64,000 nt of DNA from Hofstenia miamia (Eukaryota > Xenacoelomorpha > Acoela), in the NCBI GenBank assembly GCA_004352715.1, contig SCFE01000016.1:1473524-1537523 (forward strand), read 5' to 3'. Below, in pieces: positions 24,897 through 35,354 of the stretch (the stretch's first letter is position 1; each line of letters starts with the position of its first letter). A program made the position numbers and the translations under genes. The notes beneath the pieces are model-generated. The model searched no databases. It saw only the letters and a program-made list of their open reading frames with translations, and was not told the DNA's origin.

Positions 24897-25826
24897 TTGA
24901 TGAATTTAAAATACTATTTGTCTCCTCGCGATAAAGCAAGACATCTCTCTTGTTCCATACCAGGAAGTGGGGATTGGTTGGCTGCCATTCCCTTGAAAGC
25001 ACTTGGTCTTTCTTTCGCTCCTGCAGAATTCCGAATTTTGCTTTGTTATCGGCTTGGCAACCCCTTAATTAATGACAAAAAATGTCCAAAATGCTTTAAG
25101 CCTTTGGATTTATTCGGTGATCATGCCATGTCCTGCGCGGTTGATGATGAAAGAATTGCGCGCCATGATCGACTTAGGGACGCTATTTTTGCAACTGCTT
25201 CGAAATGTGCTTTGTCTCCTGTGCTCGTCCTGAGGACATCTTTTTGCCATGATGGTCTTCTGGCCGACCAGCTGCTCTAGACGCGACTGTAATTAGTTCA
25301 CTGCAGCCTTCGATTGTTTCTCTTGCGGGTACTAATGCTGGNGCGCCATGATCGACTCAGTGACGCTATTTTTTCAACTGCGACGAAATGTGCTTTATCT
25401 CTGCTGCTTGAAAAGTCTAACCTCACTGAGTCTCGTGCTCGTCCTGAGGACATCTTTTTGCCATGGTGGTCTTCTGGCCGACCAGCTGCTCTAGACACTA
25501 TAATAATTAGTTCACTGCAGCCTTCGATTGTTTCTCTTGGGGGTAATGATGCTGGTCATGCTCTGGAATTTGAAGACCGACGAAAGCTTACTAAATACGC
25601 AGAATCATGTTCAGCTGCTGGTATATCCTTCATACCACCAGCAGTGGAAGCTTTAGGAGGGTGGTCACCAATTGCTATCAAAGTATTCTCGAAGTCTTCT
25701 TTTATGTCTGCTGCCAGAAGTGCCTCTTGCCATCTGACGACGATTTCAACATATTTTTTCCAGCAATTGTCAGTAATTTTACAGCGAAGTGCTGCTACAC
25801 TTCTTTTAAGAAGATATGGTGGTTAG
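24897..25826 (+). pseudogene. Non-LTR-like retroelement C-terminus with zinc knuckle and restriction-like endonuclease signature
   Basis: The first part reads SGDWLAAIPLKALGLSFAPAEFRILLCYRLG, then a zinc-knuckle-like CPKCFKPLDLFGDHAMSC (C-x2-C-x9-H-x3-C), then RHDRLRDAIF. The second part (to 25826) has RPEDIFLPWWSSGRPAALD followed by I-I-S-LQP, an arrangement like the RPD ... D core of restriction-like endonucleases found at the ends of site-specific LINEs, and then an IPPAVEALGGWSP segment. RT itself is not visible upstream. The lone N at 25342 joins two diverged copies of the middle part; the left copy also has a deletion of roughly 27 bp there and a stop. Confidence 0.6.
25160..25341. repeat. 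Block repeated after the single N at 25342, diverged
   Basis: 25160-25341 matches sequence from 25343 onward (GCGCCATGATCGACT...). Unlike the other N junctions the two copies differ at many bases, plus an indel of roughly 27 bp, so this may join two different element copies rather than one locus. Confidence 0.8.
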
Positions 25827-26071
25827 GGTTGCAGCTATTCTTGTCTAATCTGTGACATCTGGAACAAAAACTCAACCATTATACAAGTTTTTCAATCAAT
25901 AATCCTAAAAATAATCATTGCAATGTTAATTTTATATGTATTGAATTTCGTTCTTTTAAAAAAACAATTTTATATTTGTTGATTCTTAAATATTTTATTT
26001 TTGTAATGTTAATTTTGAAAAATGTGCTTTATTGTATCTTTATATTGTAGATTTAAAAATTTCAGTGATCT

Positions 26072-26338
26072 AATGTCTGATGCACAATTTGAATTTCAAA
26101 AACATTTTCTTCAAAAAAAAACAAGATAAGAGATAATTTTATTAAGATAAATTTAAAATTATATAAGTGATAATGTCGAGGACGCAATATTATTTATATA
26201 TATATATATAAATAATATTGCGACGTCCTCGGATAATGTACTATGTATTCCATTTTAAATTTATCTTAATAAAATTATCTCTAATCTTGTTTTTTTTTGA
26301 AGAAAATGTTTTTGAAATTCAAATTGTGCATCAGACAT
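26072..26338. repeat. Imperfect inverted repeat, about 130 bp arms, ending at a single N
   Basis: ATGTCTGATGCACAATTTG at 26072 pairs with its inverse ending at 26338; the centre is a TA run near 26205. The arms differ at several places (for example GTCGAGGACGC against GCGACGTCCTCGG). The lone N follows at 26339, and the next about 57 bases repeat the right arm from 26200. Either an old fold-back element or a mis-joined contig end. Confidence 0.8.
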
Positions 26339-26397
26339 NATATATATATATAAATAATATTGCGACGTCCTCGGATAATGTACTATGTATTCCATTT

Positions 26398-27359
26398 CCA
26401 GTTTCTGTGATTCATTACACGAAATATTGCCTTTTGCAAAATGCCCATAGCAAGAAAAATAATTTTGAGTACTATCTTAATACAAACAATATTATTAACG
26501 TTTGCGCTAAGATTCTCGTTTTCAAATCTTTTTACATGGTAAAGCGATGCATATTGCAGTGCTGCTTTTCTTCTTGATAAATTTTGGGCAATTTGCATTT
26601 TTATACACCCACATATTTTGTTTATCTCAATATTTACAAAATCTACATCAAGTCAATCAGGATATGGGTATTGTGTAACCTTTATTAGAGATTATGCCAT
26701 ATCTAGGTGCTTCTTATTATGAAAACCTGTTTTCCCATATAAAACCATTTTGAAGTTTTAAATTATTATTATATCTCAATAAATATTAGGCCTTTCTATA
26801 GGTACGCAAATACATTTATCGCCCAAAAAACGAATTTCAAAGCAGCATCTATCTTTATCATTTCAAACCAGTGCGCATACCCTGTGAAAGGAAAATTATT
26901 TTTTGCTATTTGATAGTTTGAGAAATATTTTTAGAAGAACCAACCCCAAAGGTAATTAATTGTAAATCTACTGATCAATTTTTAAATTAATGTAAAAATA
27001 TTTTTTAGTAAAAATATATTTTGGACTATAATCACTCAGCAAAGTTACCATTGATCTAATTCCTAACTGAAGTAAATTGTTGAGCTTCAAATATTTATAA
27101 AATTAAGCATTTTGTTTAAATTTATATCTAGTAGAATTCGCATATGCGGTGATCGCTACAAGTCTCTAAATCAATATCGATATAGGCGAATGTCAACTTA
27201 TGCGAATTTGCAATTTCGAGACAGCTTCAACTGTTAATTTATACTAGTTTCACTAAAATAAACATACTACAAATACAGGAATACAACACACTGAACAGTT
27301 TTAAAAGTTCAAGGCCTTATCAATCAAAACAGTTTTGATGTTGTTAATGAGCAATGACA
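26398..27359. other. AT-rich, no gene seen
   Basis: No supported frame or repeat structure. Confidence 0.45.
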
Positions 27360-27363
27360 CTAA

Positions 27364-28322
27364 GGATGTACCGGAATCTAGATCACACATCCGGATGCGC
27401 CAAAATTTTTGTTCACCGGATAACATATTCTGCGATAAAACTTGAATTAAAATTAGAATTTTTAAGGAAAATCAACCTTTTTTCCATTATATGGAAGTTG
27501 TCATGCAATAGAACAATCTTTTTCTGATATATAAGGGCGTAGTCTATTTAATATTTATATATTTTCATTCGAAAGAGGCAGATTTTAATTGAGAAATTAG
27601 ATTTTTCTTCATTAATAATTAAGTCAACTAAAATGAATAGATTTTCAGTAGCTTTGTTTTGCAGTCTGCTTAAAATTAGATGGTTTTCACACCTGGGGGT
27701 ATAGGAAGTTATAAGGTCATAAAAAGTCATTTTTGTGTTTTGCAAAATACTCTAACATTTGTGGCTGAAATATCATATTTTGGCAGTTTCATTTAAAAAA
27801 ACGTATAAATGAATGCTGGTTTGTGACTGCTTAAATCATTTGAAGTAAAACACATTTATTCAATTTCAATTAGTGTACTTCCTGGCCTAATACCCGAGAA
27901 GTTTAATTACTATCTAATTGCTGACCCGACCCACTGGACATTTAATCGGAATTCCATACCAATTTACGAAAATGTCAAGCAACATCGGCTGCAGTTGAGA
28001 GATGCTTCTGTATATTAAGAAAACTCTTAGCGTATGACAAACCTCAACCACAATAATATATGGAAATTTATGTGCTCTTATAATTTAGTAGCTGTTTAAA
28101 AAATTGACTTATTATGTAAGGGTTCTCAGTAAGAGAGAAACGTTTTATATTGCTTCAATAGAGCATTTACAGAAAAGATGGTCACATTTTCTCATAAAAA
28201 TAAGATCAAATTTTGGTTATTTAGTCATATTCCGCGTAATAATTGAACAATATATTATCCGGTATCAGACAGTCAAATTATTCGGTATATTCCATTCACT
28301 ATCGGGAGTCCAATCCTTAAAT
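27364..28322 (+). mobile_element. Decayed hAT element
   Basis: The left edge has AAGGATGTACCGGAATC, and the right edge has an inverse-type end with ATTCACTATCGGGAGTCCAATCCTT. Inside, near 27970-28050, the plus strand reads CQATSAAVERCFCILRKLLAYDKP with one or more frame breaks: the SA-VER-FS-LR-L hAT dimerization core. The right end is closely similar in reverse to sequence at 63050-63130, so two copies of this family lie in the window. Element edges are approximate; I saw no matching 8 bp target duplication. Confidence 0.6.
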
Positions 28323-28340
28323 GTTATTCATGTTTTTTAG

Positions 28341-29184
28341 TGCATGTAGCGGCGTTGAATTAGGTTGACATTCAAAAAGAGCTTTGATATTTAGTGTAGC
28401 AACCAATAAATTCGCTGACAAGTTAATATATCAGTTCAATAATTTATATGCGTGACAAATCAGTTTACTAACAGTATGTCATTCAAGTTACAGTTTAGTA
28501 ACCAGGGACCACAAAAATGGCAGCGTAATTTTGTGGTTTCCAAAATTTAATTGTCAATAAATGTGAAAGTGCTTCTCGAGCATGACGATGTGGACAATGG
28601 CGCTATATACGAATTTTTAAGCATATTTCAAGTGTAAAAGTAGTGACAAGCGTGAGAATATATGCTAATTCTACTGAATTCATGTAGTTTTGTTTCGCAA
28701 TAACCTTTAGTGAACAAGTACTTAATACTTTTTCTATTAAACAATCGGACAATGTTGAGTTTTCAAATGGAATTTGTTCCTAACATGATTTTGTAAAAAT
28801 CGGCTCTACACTAACCTACTACAGGAAAAGCTTCTCTGAGTATAAAACAAGCTTTCAAAGAATAGATCTCAAATCAGATAAAATAAACTCAATACACTCT
28901 TTTTAGTTAATACAAGAAATAAAAAATCAATTTTAAATTCATTTTTATTACTAAATAATTTTGCAATAATTAGCAATAATCTTATTTTGCTTCAATTGAA
29001 AATTCATTTTGTGTTAATTAATACTAATTGTACACGGTGATGGTAACATGCAAACCGTTTCATGGAAAAATTGAATAGCGAAATAATGTATTAACATCAT
29101 TTCATTTGCATTTTAACCAATAGACATTTTAAAACAGAAACTACATAATATAAATTATTACAAAAAATAAAATTCTAAAAATAT
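28341..29184. other. Region 3-prime of Tim10, no gene seen
   Basis: AT-rich. Probably holds the 3-prime untranslated region and polyadenylation site of Tim10, but I could not fix one. Confidence 0.4.
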
Positions 29185-29475
29185 TCAATTAATATTAGAA
29201 GTCTGAGCACCAGCTGCTACTTGCTCTGCTTGTGTGATTTCAGTTAGCTTTTTACCTACCTTCTCATGAATATCTAAATACTTTGCAACACATCTGTCCA
29301 AACAAACAGCTTCACCTTTAGTTAATTCAGCTTCCCTATATCTAGAAGAAACACATTTTGACCTACACGCGTTAGTCATACGCTTGTACATATCTGCCAT
29401 CATTTCAATCTCAAGTTCAGCAACCACTTGCATTCCTTTCTCTTGATCAGCAAAACTAATGTTTTGAGCAGACAT
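29185..29475 (-). CDS. Tim10: Tim10, mitochondrial intermembrane space chaperone subunit
   Basis: The 96-residue product is a small TIM protein. In the Tim9-Tim10 hexamer this family escorts hydrophobic carrier precursors across the intermembrane space to the TIM22 complex. The twin CX3C motif is intact: CRSKC at about residues 37-41 and CLDRC at about 58-62, which form the two disulfides. The [14 protein letters not shown] helix before it and the [15 protein letters not shown] helix after it match animal Tim10 rather than Tim9 or Tim8. Length is close to the usual 90 residues. I chose the ATG at 29475 (MSAQNIS) over an in-frame upstream start because AG of a splice-acceptor-like GATTGTTTTAG ends only 2 bases before it. 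The gene lies 267 bp downstream of RpS2 on the same strand. No intron interrupts the coding sequence. Confidence 0.93.
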   Translation of the reverse strand: MSAQNISFADQEKGMQVVAELEIEMMADMYKRMTNACRSKCVSSRYREAELTKGEAVCLDRCVAKYLDIHEKVGKKLTEITQAEQVAAGAQTSNIN

Positions 29476-29490
29476 GTCTAAAACAATCAA
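29476..29490 (-). promoter_or_regulatory. Splice-acceptor-like site directly before the Tim10 ATG
   Basis: On the minus strand the sequence reads GATTGTTTTAG, AC, ATG: a T-rich run and AG two bases before the start. It could end a 5-prime UTR intron or be a trans-splice acceptor for a downstream gene of an operon. The sequence alone does not decide. Confidence 0.5.
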
Positions 29491-29742
29491 CACTTTATAT
29501 CGGACTCTCCTCAAAATTGATTAATAAATTTAGTAGACTCACAAATGTATGACGAAAATGTGAATAAGTGTGTACACGAAATTTCATTAATGATTAAAAA
29601 TTAAAAGATATAGTTTTATGATTAAAATGCGGAAATTGAAAACAACGAATGACCACACGATTTAAAAATGAACAATGATATATTGCAAATTAAAAAGAAC
29701 ATAATTTGAACCGATTTAATCATCCATTTAAGAATAACAATT

Positions 29743-30540
29743 TTATATATGATTCGCGGTACTCTTGCTTAGAAAATCGGTGTATTCTTGATAAGGACTC
29801 TTCGCAGGTTGTGTCCTTGGCCACAAGTCAGGCGTTAGATAAGAATATGTTTTCGCCAACGCAGCATAGACAGCTTTAGCAAAATTACCCAATGTTGATG
29901 TTGCACCACTGGAACATGTATAACAATCTTCCACACCTGCCATGTGCAGTAACTTTTTAGGCAACAGTGAAGAAACAATCCCAGTTCCACGAGGTGCAGG
30001 GATCAATCTAACCGAAACACTAGCACATTTGCCTTTAACTTTCACAGGAACTGTATGCGGCTTTCCAATTTTGTTACCCCAATATCCTCGACGAACAGGA
30101 ATTAAAGACAATTTTGCAAGAATAATTGCGCCACGAATTGCAGTTGCAACTTCCTTAGAACATTTAATGCCAAGGCCTACATGTCCATCAAAATCTCCAA
30201 CAGCAACGAAAGCCTTAAATCTAGTACGCTGACCTGCACGAGTTTGTTTTTGTACAGGCATAATTTTAAGCACTTCATCTTTTAACTTACCATCAGTAAA
30301 ATAATCAATTATTTCGGGTTCTTTAATTGGAAGAGAATGAAGATAAATTTCCTCAAGACTTTTAATGTACCCTCCTTGAACAAGACGTCCTAATTTAGTT
30401 AATGGAACCCAAACCTTTTCAGATTTGACCCCGCGACCACGACTACGGAATCTTCCTCTGCCTCTACCACGAAAACCACGATCACCTCTACCACGAGTAC
30501 CAAAACCACCTCTACCACCGACGGGAACTGAGTCTGCCAT
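29743..30540 (-). CDS. RpS2: Small ribosomal subunit protein uS5 (RpS2)
   Basis: 265-residue cytosolic ribosomal protein of the 40S subunit, near the mRNA entry and decoding area. The N-terminus is the Gly/Arg-rich RGRG tail typical of eukaryotic RpS2 (residues about 8-40). Then come [13 protein letters not shown], the S5 N-terminal domain with [17 protein letters not shown] and [18 protein letters not shown], and the S5 C-terminal domain with [13 protein letters not shown]. It ends with a [25 protein letters not shown] block and a [11 protein letters not shown] tail. The open frame extends 24 codons further upstream, but the family start is MADSVP at 30540, so I use that. An AG acceptor-like site lies 13 bases upstream. 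The coding region has no intron, and nothing suggests decay; a retrocopy is possible but I see no poly-A remnant. Confidence 0.95.
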   Translation of the reverse strand: MADSVPVGGRGGFGTRGRGDRGFRGRGRGRFRSRGRGVKSEKVWVPLTKLGRLVQGGYIKSLEEIYLHSLPIKEPEIIDYFTDGKLKDEVLKIMPVQKQTRAGQRTRFKAFVAVGDFDGHVGLGIKCSKEVATAIRGAIILAKLSLIPVRRGYWGNKIGKPHTVPVKVKGKCASVSVRLIPAPRGTGIVSSLLPKKLLHMAGVEDCYTCSSGATSTLGNFAKAVYAALAKTYSYLTPDLWPRTQPAKSPYQEYTDFLSKSTANHI

Positions 30541-30560
30541 TTGGTGTTTGCTTCTAAATT
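30541..30560 (-). promoter_or_regulatory. Splice-acceptor-like site upstream of the RpS2 ATG
   Basis: The minus strand reads ACAAATTTAG, then 13 bases to the ATG. Together with the similar site at Tim10 it suggests both messages may receive a spliced 5-prime end. Confidence 0.4.
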
Positions 30561-32621
30561 TGTTTAATGAAAACAATAATTGAAGCTTTAAAATATCGTT
30601 TATATATTTCATAGTAGTAAAATCAAGTTAAATTTCTCCATCGAAAAAAGCTGGTACACTATTTCATTAAAAAAATGCATTTTTGTTAAATCTAAAAATT
30701 GGGAATGCATAGAATATAAATGCACATAAATATACAACTAATACAAAGGTAGCAATAAAAAAATTTACTTATAAAGAACTAATAGTTTAAACTGCACGTG
30801 CAAGTAATATTTTGTGATTTATGTAAGTAAAACATAAATAGCAAAGAATTAAGGAAATAATAATATAGAAATTCATAAAATATTTGAATATGATAAATTA
30901 ATTATATTTTTCGTGAAAAATATTTAAAAGTGCATCAATAAATCACACATGATTAGTTCAATTTCATTGGATGTAAATTTGCAAAATGTATTGTCAAATA
31001 GACTTATTTCTATTATTGAAAAATCAATGACAAGTTAAACCTTTGATCTATTGTGCGTGTATGGCGCATTAAAATTGTAATTCAATAATTTGTGTAGGCA
31101 GTAGCTAGTCAAGTGGTAAGCTTCATAAATTGTGTTGGTCTTAATAGCTGTGCTTCGTATTCTGAACATTAGTAAACTAGCATGATTAAGTATACTTTGA
31201 AGGTTTCACCTCGTTGAAATCTCAGTAGAAGTTAGAATATGCATTCTATTCAACATGCTTTTTATAATTTTCAAATTTGCATAGCCTATTTGCATTTTAT
31301 TTATTCATGACTTAAGCAAATCACAAAATACTTCATTGACATCTTTATGTAAGAGTTTGACGTTATTTAACCCTGTTAGGATGGCCAGAATGTAGCTATT
31401 GAAGTTGTATTAGAATTCTAACACGCGGCGTATTTGGACTACGCAGAAGCAATAAACCCTACTAAAGTGTAAAAAACATAATACATAAAAACTTATTTGA
31501 AATTAGTTATATGTTACCAAGTACGAATTAGGACTGCAATGTCGGATTTCGAGTCTTGTCTACGCACATAGTCGTTTCAACTATTAACATCATAATTGTA
31601 AAGTCTATTAACTGTTTATAGAATAGTATGGCGAAAGTATAGAATAGGGTGCACGCGGACAAAATAAACACTAATCCAGGGTAAAAAACAATGAGAAATG
31701 CAATAACATGCTTAAAAAGCTTAAAAAATAATTATAAAGACCAATAACTTTGCATAATTAACCAAATTCGTAGCACGCGGTACGTATTTAAGGACAATAG
31801 CACAAAAAACTTGAAATTTATAAATAACTATTATTAAACAAATTACACGATCTAAAAGTATATTCTATTATTAACCCAAATGCAATATAAAAATACGCTT
31901 ATATAAATCTATACATTTTTTTAGTGGAACTTTCAGAGAATTTTTTCTCCCGATTAGTATTTATTTTCATACTTTATTTTCCGATTAGTACCGAATTTAT
32001 AGCTAGCGTGACCGCGTGCATAAATTTTTAATGCATAAATATACATTTCGCTAGTATTGTTATAAATATATTTTGAATAATGCGGATGTACAGAATCGGT
32101 GGGCCTGTCGATATGCAATTGTTACGGAAAATTTAAATAAATTTAATCAAAGGGTTTTGCATTAGGGTATGCATTAAGTATAACGTTCATACTTATTGAA
32201 CATGTATATGGGACTCAACATAAGACCCTATATAATTAAAGAACCCATTTTGTGCAAATTGATTCAAAACGAGAAATCGCCTTTTTTAGTTTCCGTTTGT
32301 ATCTTTGATTATGTAGTGTCGTTTTACGGATTCTTCATAAAGCAATGATTAAAAGCAGGATCATTTCACTTATTTTGCACCTAACAGCATGTAGTTCTTC
32401 ACACAATTCTAAAGCAAACGATTTGATAATTTTGTCAATTAACGCGTTTTCCAATTATGTTTTACTCAAAAAATTATAATTGCTTAGTAGATTAATTGAA
32501 GTATCTTTTTTTGAAATTTAAATCTATTGGCTGTTCGTTTGTAATTAACATTCTGATCACAACGGTGCAATAGCCTCAAGAGATTGATTCAATTCAGAGG
32601 TAGCCGCTGCGTTAAATAATG
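30561..32621. other. Upstream region of RpS2, AT-rich, with degenerate dispersed repeats
   Basis: No coding homology. A loose repeat occurs at about 31422, 31651 and 31773: CACGCGG, then (in the first two) AATAAAC-CTA and GTAAAAAACA. Possibly decayed tandem repeats. Confidence 0.4.
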
Positions 32622-32629
32622 TGGGCAAT

Positions 32630-33332
32630 CAAGGGCGCCGCAAGAAACCTCTTAAAGGACTGAAAAAAAAATTTTTGCACGTGTGATATTTTAGAAATGT
32701 TTTTGTTGAAAAAAAATATTTTATTTCAAACCAATTTCTTTTTGAGTAAACTTAATCATTTAATTTAAAGCGAACAATGAAGTGAGATTTTATTTTCCAA
32801 GTATTTTGTGTTCCGAATAATGCTCTAGAATGTGCTTTAATCTCCCATCCCATGTATAAAAATATAAGAATGTGTGCCTTTGGTTTGTTATTTTCTAGCA
32901 CTATTTCGAAAGCAATATTTACCACATCAATAAGTAAGCACTTTGTATCTGATATACTGCATTTCAAATGGAAGTAAATTTCAAAATAACACTATTATTT
33001 TCCAGATAGTAATCAAAGATTTAACCTGGTTTAAGAAATTAATGATTTTTTTATAACGATCTAAAAAGAATTTTATTAACCAGAAATAACTTGCGTTTTT
33101 ATCTATACTTAATAGTATAATTCACATGTATACATCTATATACATTAGAATTGAAAAATGGATAAATGTATTTCAATACACTTAGCGCAATACTAAAATA
33201 CATTTTAAATTTATTTAAATCAAGTATTACTAAGAAATTTGATTTCATAAAACTCTAGTCAATTCAATCAACTCACCATGAAAAGGAAGGGGGGCAGCTG
33301 CTCCCTTTTGCCCTCCGCTCGCGGTGCCTATG
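32630..33332. mobile_element. 703 bp non-autonomous hAT element with 8 bp target duplication
   Basis: Starts CAAGGGCGCCGCAAG and ends CTCGCGGTGCCTATG, imperfect inverse ends with the GCGCC/GGTGCC core seen in hAT elements. The 8 bases TGGGCAAT lie directly on both sides (32622-32629 and 33333-33340), a perfect hAT-type target duplication. No transposase frame inside. The GC-rich right end (GGGGGGCAGCTGCTCCC) contrasts with the flanks. Confidence 0.85.
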
Positions 33333-33340
33333 TGGGCAAT

Positions 33341-33794
33341 CCACATATCTACAAGTCGCCATGGCTAGGTTTTTTCTGTACAATGCGCCATCTAAAATTT
33401 ACTAAAAGTGTCATCTATAAGAATATATTTATATACATACACATCGTCTAAAAGTTTTATTGTAATGAAGTTGTTGCAAACTCATCAAAGAGACATGAGA
33501 GAACTTTGGGGGGGGGTGGCTTCAATCATTAGAACAGGAACTATAATTCATGATGTATATTCTTATTGTGAAAATTTCTTTAACGAAGCGTATATATTAT
33601 AATATAAAGTTTAGTTAGGTTTTAGATATTACTATGTCAAAACCGGAGAGTGGCCGTGGTGGCTCCCAGAAAGTTGACCCGGAGATGCTTTAGTGTCAGA
33701 AAATGTCAATACTTGCAAGTAATGTGCAAGGGCTACCGGCGATATTAGTTGTTATAAAAATACGAGTAAAACACAATTGAGGAAGTGCAGGTAG
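33341..33794. other. No gene seen
   Basis: No supported feature. A short G-run near 33510 and a GC-richer patch near 33645-33690 stand out from the AT-rich background. Confidence 0.4.
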
Positions 33795-34159
33795 TCAAAC
33801 ACGACCAGAAGCATCACGACGACTCGGACGAAGGCCAAAAGATTTGCGTTCAGCATCGGAGAGACGATAGTATCGGATCAAGAGGCCATCTGACCACACT
33901 TCAGGATCCATGAGAGCAAGATGAGACTCTTGATTACAGACAATGTGAAAGGAGGCGAATGGAGAATCCGTACGTGGTGGAATGGGAAGGACGTCATCAA
34001 ATTGGAGAGAGAAGCAACGGAGGTGATCAGCAACATCAGAAACAGAATTAGCAAAACGGCTGATATAGATGTGAGCTTTACGAGGAGGACGAGGAAGAGA
34101 ACTAATCGGAACAACAGGCAGATTACAGGAAGAACTAGTGCCAAGGACGTGACGAGGGC
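33795..34159 (-). pseudogene. LINE ORF1-like fragment
   Basis: The minus frame reads AHIYISRFANSVSDVADHLRCF, then SPFASFHIVC and LMDPEVWSDGLLIRYY. This order (v-VSRL----s---i---l ... YSSFKV ... l-dPe-WP-Gv-VR-f) is a conserved ORF1 segment in several invertebrate LINE groups. The upstream part is lost in the following N gap. Base composition is clearly more GC-rich than its neighbours, suggesting a fairly young insertion. Confidence 0.7.
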
Positions 34160-34751
34160 NNNNNNNNNNNNNNNNNNNNNNNNNNNNNNNNNNNNNNNNN
34201 NNNNNNNNNNNNNNNNNNNNNNNNNNNNNNNNNNNNNNNNNNNNNNNNNNNNNNNNNNNNNNNNNNNNNNNNNNNNNNNNNNNNNNNNNNNNNNNNNNNN
34301 NNNNNNNNNNNNNNNNNNNNNNNNNNNNNNNNNNNNNNNNNNNNNNNNNNNNNNNNNNNNNNNNNNNNNNNNNNNNNNNNNNNNNNNNNNNNNNNNNNNN
34401 NNNNNNNNNNNNNNNNNNNNNNNNNNNNNNNNNNNNNNNNNNNNNNNNNNNNNNNNNNNNNNNNNNNNNNNNNNNNNNNNNNNNNNNNNNNNNNNNNNNN
34501 NNNNNNNNNNNNNNNNNNNNNNNNNNNNNNNNNNNNNNNNNNNNNNNNNNNNNNNNNNNNNNNNNNNNNNNNNNNNNNNNNNNNNNNNNNNNNNNNNNNN
34601 NNNNNNNNNNNNNNNNNNNNNNNNNNNNNNNNNNNNNNNNNNNNNNNNNNNNNNNNNNNNNNNNNNNNNNNNNNNNNNNNNNNNNNNNNNNNNNNNNNNN
34701 NNNNNNNNNNNNNNNNNNNNNNNNNNNNNNNNNNNNNNNNNNNNNNNNNNN
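34160..34751. other. Assembly gap (N run) next to (TA)n
   Basis: 592 N, followed immediately by a TA dinucleotide tract to about 34782. The gap probably hides the rest of the LINE fragment. Confidence 0.98.
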
Positions 34752-34790
<39 letters not shown>

Positions 34791-35223
34791 TTGCAGGTAT
34801 TTGATAGTTGTTGCATCAGTCATTGGCAGTGTTTGGGATTGTAATGACCATTTATTTTCCATCAACCCCTCTATTGCTTGATAAGGCTAAAAATAAAAAA
34901 TTTAATATTCGGGACACAATGTTCCTGTTTGGAAATTGCTTTAATTTTGGTCTAGAAATTGATTGGTTGAAATGCACAGACACCCTGATTAAGCAAAATT
35001 ACTGTTATATGTTATAAAATTAAGTGTCACTATCAGCTGAGGTCGTATTACGCGGTCTACAGAGTTTACATCCACCGGAATTTCCATCGACTAAGGAATT
35101 TACATCGATCGGAATTTATATTGACAAGAAATCCGACAAAGCTTTTCAATTGAAAAAAAATTGGAAGAGATATCATTGATAGCCGAACCCAAATTCGATT
35201 GAAAATACACTTTATCCATTACA

Positions 35224-35255
<32 letters not shown>

Positions 35256-35354
35256 TTTTGGCGCTTGGTGTGTATTTGAATTGGAGGAATGGGCGTTCTC
35301 GCATGTCAAAGAGGTAGGCGTAAAGTTTACTTTGGAATACAGTGAGTGGCCATC

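Noticed and set aside
29476-29514. 13-codon N-terminal extension of Tim10
   Set aside because: Small TIM proteins lack such an extension, and a splice acceptor lies between it and the ATG.
29942-30232. 96-codon plus frame
   Set aside because: Antisense shadow of RpS2.
30541-30612. 24-codon N-terminal extension of RpS2
   Set aside because: Not part of the conserved protein; an acceptor-like AG lies within it, and MADSVP is the family-like start.
33878-34844. Open frames of 300 or more residues on both strands
   Set aside because: Most of the length is the N gap 34160-34751; only the minus frame left of the gap has homology (LINE ORF1).
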